NCBI RefSeq assembly: GCF_030296595.1
Contig: NZ_AP027731.1
Span: 1,178,001-1,242,000, forward strand
Source of the DNA: Naasia aerilata
Lineage (GTDB): Bacteria; Actinomycetota; Actinomycetes; Actinomycetales; Microbacteriaceae
Length of the DNA stretch: 64,000 bases
Direction of reading: 5' to 3'
Position 1 is the stretch's first letter, and each line of letters begins with the position of its first letter. This document shows positions 1 to 9,419 of this stretch, piece by piece. Both the position numbers and the translations under genes were made by a program. The notes beneath the pieces are model-generated. The model had not been told where the DNA came from, did not search any database, and saw only the letters and a program-made list of their open reading frames with translations.

Positions 1-1
1 C

Positions 2-429
2 CTCGGATTCTTCAGCTTCGTCGCGGTGGTCGCCCTCGCCGCGGCCGGGGTCTTCCCCGCCGGCACGCAGGTCAGCCCCTTCGGCACCCGGATCTGGAGC
101 GTGCCCGCCGACCGCACCCGGCCCGCCGCCTACGCGATGTTCGCCGGGGCGCCCACGGTGGACCTCACCGACCTCGGCTCCTCCTCCCGGGAGGTCGACC
201 TCTGGCTCGGCTTCGGGTCGACGACCGTGCGGGTGCCGGCGGACGGCAGCGTCCGGGTCGAGGCGCACGCCGTGATCGGCGCTCTGGACAGTGCCGGAGC
301 GGAGGACGGGTCGGACGAGGGGGATTCCTCCTCGACGACCAGCAGCAGTTCGGGAGCGGTACGGGCCGGACCACCACGGTCCGGGTCTGGATGGTGGCGG
401 GCAACGTCGATGTGGAGGTCGAGAGATGA
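2..429 (+). CDS. PspC/LiaF-like envelope protein, C-terminal part
   Basis: The 5' end lies outside the window. The visible part opens with the end of a hydrophobic segment (LGFFSFVAVVALAAAGVFPAG), followed by a beta-rich soluble tail with repeated T/V-R-V strands ending VWMVAGNVDVEVER. This layout, a membrane segment then a tail ending in a G-N/D-V-x-V-E strand, resembles actinobacterial PspC-domain or LiaF-like proteins, but the PspC domain itself is not visible. The frame breaks at a G5 run (319-323); adding one G gives EGGFLLDDQQQFGSG and restores the frame to the TGA at 427-429. The next gene overlaps it by 4 nt (ATGA), suggesting translational coupling. The family call is an inference from the tail only. 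Confidence 0.55.
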   Translation, partial: RILQLRRGGRPRRGRGLPRRHAGQPLRHPDLERARRPHPARRLRDVRRGAHGGPHRPRLLLPGGRPLARLRVDDRAGAGGRQRPGRGARRDRRSGQCRSGGRVGRGGFLLDDQQQFGSGTGRTTTVRVWMVAGNVDVEVER

Positions 430-722
430 CGGACGAGCAGTTCGAGACGACAGGCGCTGGAGGGCAGCCCGCGGCGACGGAGCCTCTCGTCGCCGACAGC
501 CCGCGTCGGGAGCCCAGCGCGGCGGCGCCGCTGCGGCGTCCGGCCCGCATCGGGACGATGGTCTGGGGGTTCCTGGTCACGGCCTTCGCCGTGGTGGTCG
601 CCCTCGCGAGCGACCTGGTGGACATCGAGGACCCGACCGCGTGGCTCATCGGCGGCCTGGTGGTCGGCGGGGCGGCCCTCATCGCGGCAGGGGTCGCCGC
701 TTCCCTGCGGCGCACCGGCTGA
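426..722 (+). CDS. Small membrane protein, 98 aa
   Basis: A 98-residue protein that starts at an ATG overlapping the stop of the preceding gene. The first ~45 residues are polar and alanine/proline-rich (cytoplasmic-looking). Two hydrophobic segments follow, about residues 46-62 (MVWGFLVTAFAVVVALA) and 75-92 (AWLIGGLVVGGAALIAAGVA), with a short acidic turn between them and a basic end (SLRRTG). I do not recognise a named family. The 4-nt overlap with the PspC-like gene suggests one operon and a shared envelope role. A hairpin follows the stop. Confidence 0.7.
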   Translation: MTDEQFETTGAGGQPAATEPLVADSPRREPSAAAPLRRPARIGTMVWGFLVTAFAVVVALASDLVDIEDPTAWLIGGLVVGGAALIAAGVAASLRRTG

Positions 723-736
723 GCTCGTCAGGTCGA

Positions 737-767
737 GCGGCCCTTCCCCTTCTCGGGGAGGGGCCGC
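737..767. terminator. Bidirectional hairpin terminator
   Basis: A 13-bp stem with one mismatch (737-749 pairing with 755-767) and a 5-nt loop lies between the convergent small membrane protein and CynX-type genes. GC-rich stem without a U tract, as is common in actinobacteria. Confidence 0.6.
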
Positions 768-784
768 CTCGTCGCCGGAAGCGA

Positions 785-2023
785 TCAGGCGCCCGCCGCG
801 TGGGTGTAGCGATCCCGACCGGCCGAGAGGGCCGAGACAGCCTGCAGCACCCCGGCCCCGCCGACGATGAGCAGGGCAGGCGTCCAGCTCGATGTCAGGT
901 CGAAGAGCAGCCCTGCGCCCGCCGGTCCGACCGCCGCGAGTGCGTAGCCGATGCCCTGGATCATGCCGGACAGGCGCGTCGCGTCGGCGGAGGTGCGGGA
1001 GCGCTGGGCGACCAGCGTCAGCGCGATCACCAGGGAGCTTCCGGACGTGAGGCCGATGAGCACGACCCAGGCCAGCACGAGCTGCGGCACGAGGATCAGG
1101 CCGACCATCGAGGAGAGGGACAGCAGGCCTACGACCACGCCCACGAGCCGCTGGTCGCGCCGCCCCTGCAGGAACGCCGTCACTCCGAGACCCGCGACCA
1201 CGGACATCGCCTGATAGAGGAACAGGTGCCAGCCGGCGGCGAGGGGTCGACGCCGAGCCGGGCCTCGATCGTCGGCAGCCAGGTGATGAGGAGGTAGAAG
1301 CCGGTCGACTGCGCTCCCATGTACAGCGCGACCTGCCACGCCAGCGGCGACCGCCACATCGAGCCGGGGAGGCCGCGTGCTGGGCCCGGTCGGCGATGGC
1401 GTCCGGGACGCGGTCGCGGCGGATCCGGGAAGCCACAGCGCGGCGCCCAGGAGGGCCAGCACGGCCCACGCGCCGATGGCGGCAGGCCACCCGAGCACGG
1501 CGCTCATGGGCAGCGAGAAGCCCGAGGCAAGCGCCGCGAATCCGCTGAGCAGGGATGAGTAGGCGCCGGTCATCAGCGGCACGCGCGTCGGGAAGTCGCG
1601 CTTGACGAGGGTCGGCAGCAGCACGTTCACGATGGCGATCGCCGCGCCGAGGACGATCGTGCCGATCCAAAGCCCCGGGAGGAAGCCGGGGATGGAGCGC
1701 ACGACCGTGCCCGCGGCCAGCACGAGCAGTGACGCGAACACGGTGTGCTCGATGCCGTACCGACGCGACACGCTGTGCACCAGCGGTGAGACGACCGCGA
1801 AGGTCAGGAGGGGGATCGCGCCGAGGAGTCCCAGCTGGGAGGGGCGGAGGCCGGTGTCGTCCGCGACCAGGTGCAGCACCGGGCCGACCGCGGTGATGGA
1901 GGGCCGGAGGTTGGCCGCCGCCAGCAGGACGGACAGGGCGAGCAGCAGCGTGCTCGTCGATCTCCCCGACGGTGCCGGTCGCGCGTCCCGTTCTCGGGGC
2001 TGCACACCCGGCATCGTTGCCAT
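785..2023 (-). CDS. CynX/NimT-type MFS transporter
   Basis: A 12-helix major facilitator related to the cyanate/nitroimidazole transporter (CynX/NimT) family, about 413 aa when repaired. Family-typical segments are NLRPSITAVGPVL in the first helix, SLLSGFAALASGFSLP in the middle, and YMGAQSTGFYLLITWLPTI at the start of the second half. The frame is broken three times: at GGG 1427-1429, GGGG 1366-1369 and GGGG 1243-1246 (each needs one more base). Without repair, the middle reads as a shifted, Arg/Pro-rich stretch. All repairs together restore a length divisible by three. The substrate is unknown. A TAGGGT box sits 6 nt before the ATG, so the mRNA may be leaderless. Confidence 0.8.
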   Translation of the reverse strand: MATMPGVQPRERDARPAPSGRSTSTLLLALSVLLAAANLRPSITAVGPVLHLVADDTGLRPSQLGLLGAIPLLTFAVVSPLVHSVSRRYGIEHTVFASLLVLAAGTVVRSIPGFLPGLWIGTIVLGAAIAIVNVLLPTLVKRDFPTRVPLMTGAYSSLLSGFAALASGFSLPMSAVLGWPAAIGAWAVLALLGAALWLPGSAATASRTPSPTGPSTRPPRLDVAVAAGVAGRAVHGSAVDRLLPPHHLAADDRGPARRRPLAAGWHLFLYQAMSVVAGLGVTAFLQGRRDQRLVGVVVGLLSLSSMVGLILVPQLVLAWVVLIGLTSGSSLVIALTLVAQRSRTSADATRLSGMIQGIGYALAAVGPAGAGLLFDLTSSWTPALLIVGGAGVLQAVSALSAGRDRYTHAAGA

Positions 2024-2029
2024 GCTTCC

Positions 2030-2035
2030 ACCCTA
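2030..2035 (-). promoter_or_regulatory. -10 box of CynX-type gene
   Basis: TAGGGT on the minus strand, 6 nt before the ATG at 2023. The expected transcription start falls at or next to the start codon. Confidence 0.45.
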
Positions 2036-2079
2036 GGCCGGGGTGGCCGGCACCTCGGACGAGAGGGGGCGCGCCGGCC

Positions 2080-3119
2080 TCAGGCGGACGCGCTCTCGGA
2101 TCGGGGCCGGCGCACCGGGTCGCGGTCTCCTGCGGAGGACGGGTCCTCGGCAGACGCGGCGTCCTTCTTCCGGCCGTCGAGGGTGGTGACCGCGACGGCG
2201 ACCAGCGTCAGCGCGATGCCGAACAGGCTTGCGAGCTGCACCCCGCCGGGCGAGGTGGGCACGACGAGCTCGAGGATGAGGCTGCCGATCAGCTGCCCCG
2301 CGACCATCCCGAGCCCCATGAGCAGCACCCCGAGCGCACGGACGAGGATCGCGCCGACCGCGACGCCGATCGGGCCGATGACGCCCCCAGGTAGAGCCAG
2401 GGCGAGGAGGGCAGGCGGAACCCGCTCGACCCGGTGGGCAGCAGGGCGAGCACGATCAGCACGATTACGGTCAGGCCGAGCAGGTGGTTGGTCATCGCCG
2501 TGGTCACGACGCTGCGGGAGGCGGCCTGGACGCGGCCGGTCAGCCCGGCCGCTCCCGCGAGCCCCACGCCCGCGGCGAAGGCCAGGACGAGAAGGAGGAC
2601 GTCGAGGTCGCCCTCCCCGCCGCCCAGCGCACCCCAGCTGACGGCGGCGATCGCAAGGACCGACCCGAGCACCCGGAGAGTCGTGGGGCGCCGCCGGCCG
2701 CCGCCCGCGGCGCCGAGGGAGTCGAAGACGAGTCCGCCGACGACCTGCCCGGCGACCACGGCCATGGAGAACAGCGCGAGACCGAGGACGCTGGCGGCGG
2801 TCCCCTGGGCGACGACGAAGAACATCCCGCCCAGCCCGCCGAGGAGCGCCCACCAGGGCAGCGTGCGCGCCCGGAGTCCGGCGCGCAGGCGGCCGAAGCC
2901 GCGCCGGGTTCGAGGGGCGACGAGGAGGATCACGGCCAGGATGACGGCGCCGGTCATGGCCGTGACCCAGCCCGCGTTGTACACGTCGGTCTCGTCCGCG
3001 AGGGCGGCGCTCACGCGGGACTGCACGGAGATGAGGGCGCCCATGCCGATGGCGACCGCCACGAGCACCGGTGTTCCGGCACTGCGCGCGGTTCCGCCGT
3101 CCCCTGATCGCTGATCCAT
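2080..3119 (-). CDS. YdcZ-family DMT transporter, duplicated form
   Basis: A hydrophobic protein of about 346 aa built from two repeats of the YdcZ (DUF606) domain of the drug/metabolite transporter superfamily. The first repeat starts near residue 12 (VLVAVAIGMGALISVQSRVSA), the second near residue 185 (LLLVLAFAAGVGLAGAAGL), each with about five helices. The tail after residue 320 is charged and cytoplasmic-looking. The frame breaks at the C5 run 2384-2388; one more base gives YLGGVIGPIGVAVG and joins the two ORFs. The ATG at 3119 is preceded by an AGGGGG-like ribosome site. Substrate not predictable. Confidence 0.75.
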
Positions 3120-3244
3120 GCTGTGCCCCCTGAGAAGAACGCCTGCCCGAACGGTGGACGCTACCCGGCGGCACCGGATGGCGAACGGGGCTTTACGGGC
3201 GCACGCGGACGTATTAGGGCGGGAATGGGCCACCCGGGCCCGGG

Positions 3245-3250
3245 TAGAGT
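3245..3250 (+). promoter_or_regulatory. -10 box of DUF6804-like gene
   Basis: TAGAGT, 8 nt before the GTG at 3259; it fixes the start choice and suggests a near-leaderless transcript. Confidence 0.4.
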
Positions 3251-3258
3251 CGGCGACC

Positions 3259-3615
3259 GTGACCAGGCGGACCGATCAGCCTCCTCCGCAGATCCGTCCG
3301 GGGTTCCTGCCCGGTATCCTCGGGGCCGTGGTCGCCTTCGTCGGCACCGGCCTGATCGGCTCCGACGCGTACCTGATCATCCGATTCGCGATCAGCATCC
3401 TCGCCCTGATCCTCGCGGTGTTCGCCGGCCAGGGCCGGAAGTGGCTGTGGCTGATCCCGCTCGTCGCGCTCGCGGTCGTCTGGAATCCCGTCGTGCCATT
3501 CGGCTTCTCCGGCCCGCCGTGGGTGCTCGCCCACATCGCGGCAGCCGCGGTGTTCCTCGTGGTCGCGTTCTTCCTCCGCACTCCGGCACCCGAGGCGCCG
3601 GCGCAGAAGCGCTGA
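3259..3615 (+). CDS. Small four-helix membrane protein (DUF6804-like)
   Basis: 118 aa with four hydrophobic helices (about residues 14-31, 35-52, 60-76 and 88-107), a short Pro-rich N terminus (TRRTDQPPPQIRPG) and a charged tail. The composition, and the WNPVVPFGF motif between helices 3 and 4, fit the DUF6804 family of unknown function. GTG 3259 was chosen over upstream starts because a TAGAGT promoter box lies just before it and the upstream residues are Arg-rich and unlike a membrane protein N terminus. Confidence 0.6.
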   Translation: MTRRTDQPPPQIRPGFLPGILGAVVAFVGTGLIGSDAYLIIRFAISILALILAVFAGQGRKWLWLIPLVALAVVWNPVVPFGFSGPPWVLAHIAAAAVFLVVAFFLRTPAPEAPAQKR

Positions 3616-3625
3616 CGGACTGGCG

Positions 3626-4288
3626 TCAGGCCGCCTGCTCGCGGATCACGAGCGCGGGAAGGTCCTGGGGACTGTGCGCCACGGCGATGCTGCCCGCGCG
3701 CTCGGCCTCGGTGCCGTAGCCCCAGTCGGCGAAGATCGTCGGCACGCCGTTCGCGGCGGCGCCCTCGACGTCGTGCACGCGGTCGCCGATCATGACCGCG
3801 CGGCTCGTGTCGACGCCGAGCCGGGAGAGGTTCTCGAGCACGTAGGCGACGACGTCGGCCTTCTCGCTGCGCACCTCGTCCTCGCTCGCGCCGCCGATGA
3901 ACGTGAAGAAGTGCGAGAAGCCGTAGTGGTCGAGCATGCGGCGCGCCTGGCGCTCCGGCTTCGAGGTCGCGAGGGCGATCGGCAGCCCGCTCGAGGCGAT
4001 CGCACGGAGCGCGTCCTCGATGCCGGGATAGACCGAGCTATCGAAGGCGCCGCGCTCCTGGTACTGCGCACGGTAGAGGGCCAGCGCCTGGTGGCTCTCG
4101 GCCTCCGTCAGCCCGAGGTCGGCGAAGCCGTCCATGATCGGCGGACCCACGAAGGCGACGAGCTGCGCCGGCGTCGGGACGGGCTTCCCCATCCGCTCCA
4201 GCGTGTGCGCGAGGGTCGACGTGATGCCCGCGGCCGAGTCCGCGATGGTGCCGTCGAGGTCGAACAGCACGCAGCTCCAGCCGCTCAT
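3626..4288 (-). CDS. HAD phosphatase, phosphoglycolate-phosphatase-like
   Basis: 220 aa haloacid-dehalogenase-type hydrolase. Motif I FDLDGTIADS (residues 9-18) supplies the nucleophilic and acid/base aspartates; motif II is LATSKPE (Thr/Ser), motif III the Lys of SEKAD, and motif IV MIGDRVHDVEGA binds Mg. The helical C1 cap (about residues 20-85) is the type found in Gph/PGP phosphatases. Likely removes phosphate from a small metabolite such as 2-phosphoglycolate, or acts as a housekeeping pyrophosphatase; the exact substrate is open. It is the downstream neighbour of nucS and has its own TAGGCT box 6 nt before the ATG. Confidence 0.85.
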   Translation of the reverse strand: MSGWSCVLFDLDGTIADSAAGITSTLAHTLERMGKPVPTPAQLVAFVGPPIMDGFADLGLTEAESHQALALYRAQYQERGAFDSSVYPGIEDALRAIASSGLPIALATSKPERQARRMLDHYGFSHFFTFIGGASEDEVRSEKADVVAYVLENLSRLGVDTSRAVMIGDRVHDVEGAAANGVPTIFADWGYGTEAERAGSIAVAHSPQDLPALVIREQAA

Positions 4289-4294
4289 GCGCCC

Positions 4295-4300
4295 AGCCTA
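4295..4300 (-). promoter_or_regulatory. -10 box of HAD gene
   Basis: TAGGCT on the minus strand, 6 nt before the ATG at 4288; predicts a leaderless mRNA. Confidence 0.5.
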
Positions 4301-4407
4301 CGGGGCGCTCGCGAATGCCTCTTCCCCACGAACGCGGGGGAAACCGCCCATCCGCGGGGAGACGACACCCGCGAACGAGGCGTTTCACCCGCGCGAGGGC
4401 GTCCCGC

Positions 4408-5102
4408 TCAGAAGAGCCGGTGGTGCGAGTCGTCCATTCCGCGCATCGCGTCGTAGTCGAGCACCAGGCAGCGGATGCCCCGGTCCTGCGCCAGCGTGCG
4501 GGCCTGCGGCTTGATCTCCTGGGCCGCGAAGACGCCGGTGACCGGGGCCAGGTGGGGGTCCCGGTTCATGAGCTCGAGGTAGCGGGTCAGCTGCTCGACG
4601 CCGTCGATGTCGCCACGGCGCTTGAGCTCGACGGCGACGCTGCGGCCCTCGGCGTCCCGGGCGAGGATGTCCACCGGCCCGATCGCCGTCATGTACTCAC
4701 GGCGGACCAGCGTGTGGCCGTCGCCCAGCAGGCCGATCTGCTCCGCGAGGAGCTTCTGCAGGTCGGCCTCCACGCCGTCCTTCACGAGGCCCGGGTCGAC
4801 GCCGAGCTCGTGGCTCGTGTCGGAGAGGACCTCGTGCAGCGAGACCACGAGCAGGTCGCTCGTCTTCGCGTTGGTGACCGTCCAGAGCTCGGTCACCCCG
4901 GCGGCCCGCTGATCCTCGTCCGGTTCGGTGACCACCAGTGAGCAGGGGGACTCATCCAGTTGAGCGGCTTGTACGAGCCGCCGTCGGAGTGCACGAGGAC
5001 GCTGCCGTCGGCCTTGACCATGAGGACCCGGGGCGCGAGGGGCAGGTGGGCGCTGAGCCGCCCCGCGTAGTCGACGGAGCAGCGGGCGACAACCAGGCGC
5101 AT
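4408..5102 (-). CDS. nucS: Mismatch-specific endonuclease NucS
   Basis: NucS/EndoMS cuts mismatched DNA and provides the MutS/MutL-independent mismatch repair of actinobacteria. The repaired protein is about 231 aa, normal for the family. The N-terminal DNA-binding half shows [20 protein letters not shown] and [15 protein letters not shown]; the C-terminal RecB-like nuclease half shows GPVDILARD (Asp) and [19 protein letters not shown] (E-x-K catalytic pair and downstream Gln). The frame breaks at a G5 run (4945-4949); one more base gives [11 protein letters not shown], as in the family. The promoter box overlaps the stop codon of the upstream MFS gene. Confidence 0.92.
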
Positions 5103-5108
5103 CCGACG

Positions 5109-5114
5109 AGCCTA
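5109..5114 (-). promoter_or_regulatory. -10 box of nucS
   Basis: TAGGCT on the minus strand, 6 nt before the nucS ATG and overlapping the stop codon of the upstream transporter gene. Confidence 0.5.
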
Positions 5115-6358
5115 ACCGCGGACCGGAGCGTCGCCGGGCTCGGTCTCGACGGGCGCGTCGGACCGGGGAAGCTCCCGGGCCGACGGGGAGGCGAGCCCGG
5201 CGAGAGCCACGAGGACGAGGACCACGCAGAGGGCCAACAGCAGTCCCACCTGGTCGGCGAGGAAGCCGATGAGCGGCGGGCCGACGAGGAAGGCCACGTA
5301 GCCGATCGTGGCGACGGCGCTCACCCGGGCGGCGGCGCGTGCCGGATCGTCCGCCGCTGCGGACATCCCGACCGGGAAGCCCAGCGAGGCGCCGAGGCCC
5401 CAGAAGACCGCCCCGGCGACCGCCAGCTCGGGGAGGGCACGAAGATGATCACCGCAAGGCCGACAGCGGCCAGGGCGGCGGAGACCCGGAGCACGGGCAC
5501 CCGTCCGTACCGGTCGAGGACGAAGACGCCCGCGATCCGGCCGATCGTCATCGAGGCGAGGAAGACGCCGAGGACGACGGCGCCCGTTGCGTTGTCGAGC
5601 CCGTGGCCGTCGACCATCGCGAGCGGGAGCCAGTCGTTCGCCGAGCCCTCGGTGAACGCCATGCCGAGCACGATGAGCCCGATGAGCAGCGTGCGCGGCT
5701 CGCGCCAGACGGCGAGCCGGGTGCGCCAGCCCTCCGTCCGGGCCTCCTCGGCGCTCGTGCCCGAGTGCTCGGAGTGATCCGGCTGGAACCAGCGCACCGT
5801 GACGATGACCGCGACGAGCAGCAACGCCGACACGATGCTGATGTGCACGAGCACGGGGATCCCCCACGCCTCCGCCAGGGCGCCGATGCCGACTCCGATC
5901 ACCGTGCCGCCGCTGAACATGGCGTGGAACAGGGGCATGATGGCGCGGCCGAGCACGCGCTCGTTCGCGGCGCCCGAGACGTTCATCGCGACGTCGCACA
6001 TGCTGCTGCCGGCGCCGAAGACGAGGAGCCCGAGGAAGCTCACGACGGGCTGGTGGATCTGCGCGCCGATCGCCGCGACCGGAAGTCCGAGGACGCCGAC
6101 GCCGAGGCCGAAGAGCACCGTGCGAGCCGACCCGGCTCGGGCCACGACGTGGCTGGAGGCGACGAGACCGACCATCGAACCGGCCGCGATGCCGAAGATG
6201 ATCATGCCGAGAGCCGCCGTCGACACGTCCAGCTCGTCGCGGACGGCGGGCACGCGCGAGAGCCAGGTGGAGATCGCGAGGCCGGTGAGGGCGAAGGTCA
6301 CGAACAGGGCGTTGCGCCATCCGGTCACCTGGCGACGGGTCAGGGCGGGAGCGCTCAT
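5112..6358 (-). CDS. MFS transporter (YbjJ/FucP-like)
   Basis: About 415 aa, 12 predicted helices with a polar central loop around residue 195 ([18 protein letters not shown]). The N-terminal half has [19 protein letters not shown], typical of the YbjJ-like group of sugar-type MFS proteins, then [20 protein letters not shown]. The frame breaks at GGGG 5430-5433; one more base gives [17 protein letters not shown] and continues to the true end. ATG 6358 was chosen because a TAGCGT box lies 5 nt before it. Substrate unknown. Confidence 0.8.
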
Positions 6359-6363
6359 CCCCC

Positions 6364-6369
6364 ACGCTA
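6364..6369 (-). promoter_or_regulatory. -10 box of MFS gene
   Basis: TAGCGT on the minus strand, 5 nt before the ATG at 6358. Confidence 0.4.
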
Positions 6370-6470
6370 CGAGAGTCCGGCCGGCTCCGCCGACCGAGAA
6401 CCGCCGACGCCGGGTCTGCAGTGGGGCCACCGTTCGGACGCGGGCCTTCGGCAGGCGCCGCGGCGCCGAA

Positions 6471-6476
6471 TAGGCT
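6471..6476 (+). promoter_or_regulatory. -10 box of pepO
   Basis: TAGGCT, 8 nt before the ATG at 6485; predicts a near-leaderless mRNA. Confidence 0.5.
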
Positions 6477-6484
6477 GGGGCGCC

Positions 6485-8466
6485 ATGAGCGACAACCCTC
6501 CTGCCTCGTCCGCGTCCGGCATCGTGCTGGAGGAGCTCGACCCGGAGGTGCGCCCGCAGGACGACCTGTTCCGGCACGTCAACGGCAAGTGGATCGAGCG
6601 CACAGAGATCCCCTCCGACCGTGCGCGGTACGGGTCCTTCTACCTCCTGGCCGAGGAGGCCGAGAAGGCGGTCCGCGAGATCATCACCGAGGCGCAGCAG
6701 GCCGAGCCCGGCACGGAGGAGCGCAAGGTCGGCGACCTGTTCTCGAGCTTCCTCGACGAGGAGCGCGTCGAGTCCCTGGGCGCGGCTCCGCTCGAGGGCG
6801 TGCTGGAAGCCGCGCGGGCCGTGGACTCGATCCCGTCGCTGCTCGCGACGATCGGCCGCCTCGAGCGGGCCGGCGCCCCGGGCTTCCTGCAGCTCTTCGT
6901 CGACAACGACCCGGGCAACCCGGAGCGCTACCTCGTCTTCCTCGAGCAGTCGGGGCTCGGACTGCCGGACGAGAGCTACTACCGCGAGGAGAAGTTCGCG
7001 GGGACGCGCTCGTCGTACGTCGCCCACGTCGAGCGGCTGCTCGCGCTCGCCGGGTTCGACGGCGCGGCCGACCGTGCGCGTCAGGTGCTGGAGCTCGAGA
7101 CCGCGATCGCGGCCGCCCACTGGGACAACGTGCGCACGCGCGACAGCCAGGCCACCTACAACCTCCGCGCCTGGCAGGACGTCGTCACGCTGACGTCGTC
7201 CGCGGCCGGCGCGAGCCTCGAGGCCTGGCGGGAGGGTCTCGGTGCGCCGGAGGACGTGCTGACGGAGGTCGTCGTCCGTGAGCCGAGCTTCCTCGAGGGC
7301 CTGGGTGCGCTGCTCGTCGAGGACCGCCTTGATTCCTGGCGCAACTGGCTCTGCTGGCAGCTGGTGCACTCGGCGGCGCCCTATCTCTCCTCCGCCTTCG
7401 TGGAGGAGAACTTCGACTTCTACGGCCGCACGCTCACCGGGACGCCGGAGCTCCGCGCCCGGTGGAAGCGCGGCGTGACGCTCGTCGAGGGCGCAATGGG
7501 CGAGGCGGTCGGCCGCAGCTATGTGGAACGGCACTTCCCGCCCGCGGCGAAGGTGGCGATGGACGAGCTGGTCGCGAACCTGGTCGAGGCGTACCGGCAG
7601 TCGATCACCGCCCTCGAGTGGATGAGCGAGGCCACGCGAGGCCGCGCGCTCGAGAAGCTCGACAAGTTCACGCCGAAGATCGGCTACCCCGTCAAGTGGC
7701 GCGACTACTCGGCGCTGGCGGTCGACGCCGGGGACCTGCTGGGCAACGTGCGCCGGGCGTCCGAGTTCGAGTTCGACCGCGAGCTCGGCAAGATCGGCAA
7801 GCCGCTCGACCGGGACGAGTGGTTCATGACGCCGCAGACGGTCAACGCGTACTACAACCCCGGGTTCAACGAGATCGTGTTCCCTGCCGCCATCCTGCAG
7901 TTCCCCTTCTTCACCGCGGACCGCGACCCCGCAGCCAACTACGGGGCGATCGGCGCGGTCATCGGCCACGAGATCGGGCACGGCTTCGACGACCAGGGCT
8001 CGCGGTTCGACGGCGACGGCCGGCTCACCGACTGGTGGACCGAGGAGGACCGCGCCGCCTTCGAGCGGCGCACCGCCTCGCTCATCGAGCAGTACAACGC
8101 CCTCGCGCCGCGGCAGGTCCCGGACCACCACGTCAACGGCGCCCTCACGATCGGCGAGAACATCGGCGACCTCGGGGGCTCGGCATCGCCTGGAAGGCCT
8201 ACCTGCTCTCCCTGGGCGGCGAGGAGCCGCCCGTGCTCGACGGTCTGACCGGGGCCGAGCGCTTCTTCCTGTCCTGGGCGCAGGCTTGGCAGATGAAGGG
8301 ACGCGACGAGGAGGTCCTGCGCCTGCTCACGATCGACCCGCACTCGCCGAGCGAGTTCCGGTGCAACCAGATCGTGCGCAACCTCGAGCCCTTCTACGAG
8401 GCGTTCGCGGTGGCCGAGTCGGATGCGCTGTGGCTGCCGCCGGCGGAGCGAGTCACGATCTGGTGA
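6485..8466 (+). CDS. pepO: M13 (neprilysin-type) zinc metallopeptidase
   Basis: 660 aa, the usual length of bacterial PepO-type endopeptidases, with no signal peptide, so probably cytoplasmic. The N-terminal M13 domain begins with [20 protein letters not shown]. The zinc site [11 protein letters not shown] lies near residues 495-505 (two His and the catalytic Glu), the upstream substrate-binding VNAYYNP near residue 455, and the third zinc ligand in GENIGDLGG near 556. The frame breaks in the last motif at a G5 run (8174-8178); one more base gives [16 protein letters not shown]. The protein ends in the M13-typical W (ERVTIW). It overlaps the next gene by 4 nt. Confidence 0.92.
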
Positions 8467-9359
8467 TTCCCGGCAGCACGAGACGCGGCGGTCGCGGACC
8501 CGAGCCCGGGCGGCACCGGGGCAGCGAGTCGATCGAGAACTTCGTCGCCTCCTTCGCCGCGCTCGCCGACGTGGCGCTCGCGGGCGCGCAGGTGTCGGCT
8601 CGCGCGGTCGACCTGAACTCCGGCCGGGTGCTCCTGTCCGTCGACGACTCGCTGGTGCTGCCCACCGCGAGCATCGGCAAGGTCCTGCTGCTGCTCGAGG
8701 TCTCGGCACGGCTCGGCAGCGGAGCCGAGTCGCGCTACGAGATCCTCGACCGTGAGCCTGAGGACGACGCCGCGGACTCGGGTCTGTGGCAGCACCTCTC
8801 CGCACCGTCCTTCCCGCTCACCGACCTCGCGGTGCTGGTGGCCTCGACGAGCGACAACATGGCCACGAACGCGCTGCTGCGCCGCGTGGGGCTCGACGCC
8901 GTCCGGGAGCGGGCCGACTCGATCGGGATCACCAAGACGGCGCTCCTCGATCGCGTCCGGGATCGCCGGGGGCCGGACGACGCCCCGCAGCTCTCGGTGG
9001 GGTCGGCGGCGGAGCTGACGTGGCTGTTCGCGGGGCTCGCGCGCGGGGAGATCGTCGACGCGGCGACCAGCTACCGGGTGACCGACTGGCTCGCCCTCGG
9101 CACGGACCTGTCCATGGTCGCGAGTGCTTTCGGCCTCGATCCGCTGGCGCACAGCCGCTCGGATCACAGCCTGGCCCTGTTCAACAAGACCGGCACCGAC
9201 GTGGGCGTCCGGGCGGAGGCGGGGGTGCTCCGGGGTCCGCGCGCGGGGGTGGCCTATGCGGTGACGATGGTGTTCCGCGATCGGCGCCTCGCCGACCGTC
9301 TGGCGGTGCTCGGCGCGATGCGCACGGTGGGCCTCGACGTCCTGGAGTACGTGCACTGA
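8463..9359 (+). CDS. Class A beta-lactamase-fold serine hydrolase
   Basis: 298 aa enzyme of the serine beta-lactamase / D,D-peptidase fold. The nucleophile motif is TASIGKVL (S-x-x-K, near residue 70), the SDN motif is TSDNMATN, and the third-strand KTG motif is FNKTGTDVG. There is no clear signal peptide, so a secreted beta-lactamase role is doubtful; related actinobacterial proteins are annotated simply as serine hydrolase. The GTG start overlaps the pepO stop, implying coupled translation. A long hairpin follows the stop. Confidence 0.75.
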   Translation: MIPGSTRRGGRGPEPGRHRGSESIENFVASFAALADVALAGAQVSARAVDLNSGRVLLSVDDSLVLPTASIGKVLLLLEVSARLGSGAESRYEILDREPEDDAADSGLWQHLSAPSFPLTDLAVLVASTSDNMATNALLRRVGLDAVRERADSIGITKTALLDRVRDRRGPDDAPQLSVGSAAELTWLFAGLARGEIVDAATSYRVTDWLALGTDLSMVASAFGLDPLAHSRSDHSLALFNKTGTDVGVRAEAGVLRGPRAGVAYAVTMVFRDRRLADRLAVLGAMRTVGLDVLEYVH

Positions 9360-9412
9360 CCTGCCCACTTCTGCGGCAACTCGGCGCCGAAAAGCAGCAG
9401 AACTGGGCAGGT
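9359..9412. terminator. Bidirectional hairpin terminator
   Basis: 16-bp inverted repeat with one mismatch (9359-9374 with 9397-9412), between the convergent serine hydrolase and hemA genes. Confidence 0.7.
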
Positions 9413-9419
9413 CGAGGGG

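Noticed and set aside
785-2023. CynX-type, BenE-type, PutA and haem genes as true pseudogenes
   Set aside because: Each break is cured by single bases at homopolymers, the repaired lengths fit exactly, and essential genes show the same pattern.
5321-8131. Very long open frames antisense to the peptidase and haem genes
   Set aside because: They arise from the extreme GC and lack protein-like composition or family motifs; the opposite strand carries clear conserved genes.
8463-9359. Antibiotic-resistance beta-lactamase
   Set aside because: S-x-x-K, SDN and KTG motifs are present but there is no signal peptide and the sequence does not look like a secreted class A enzyme.
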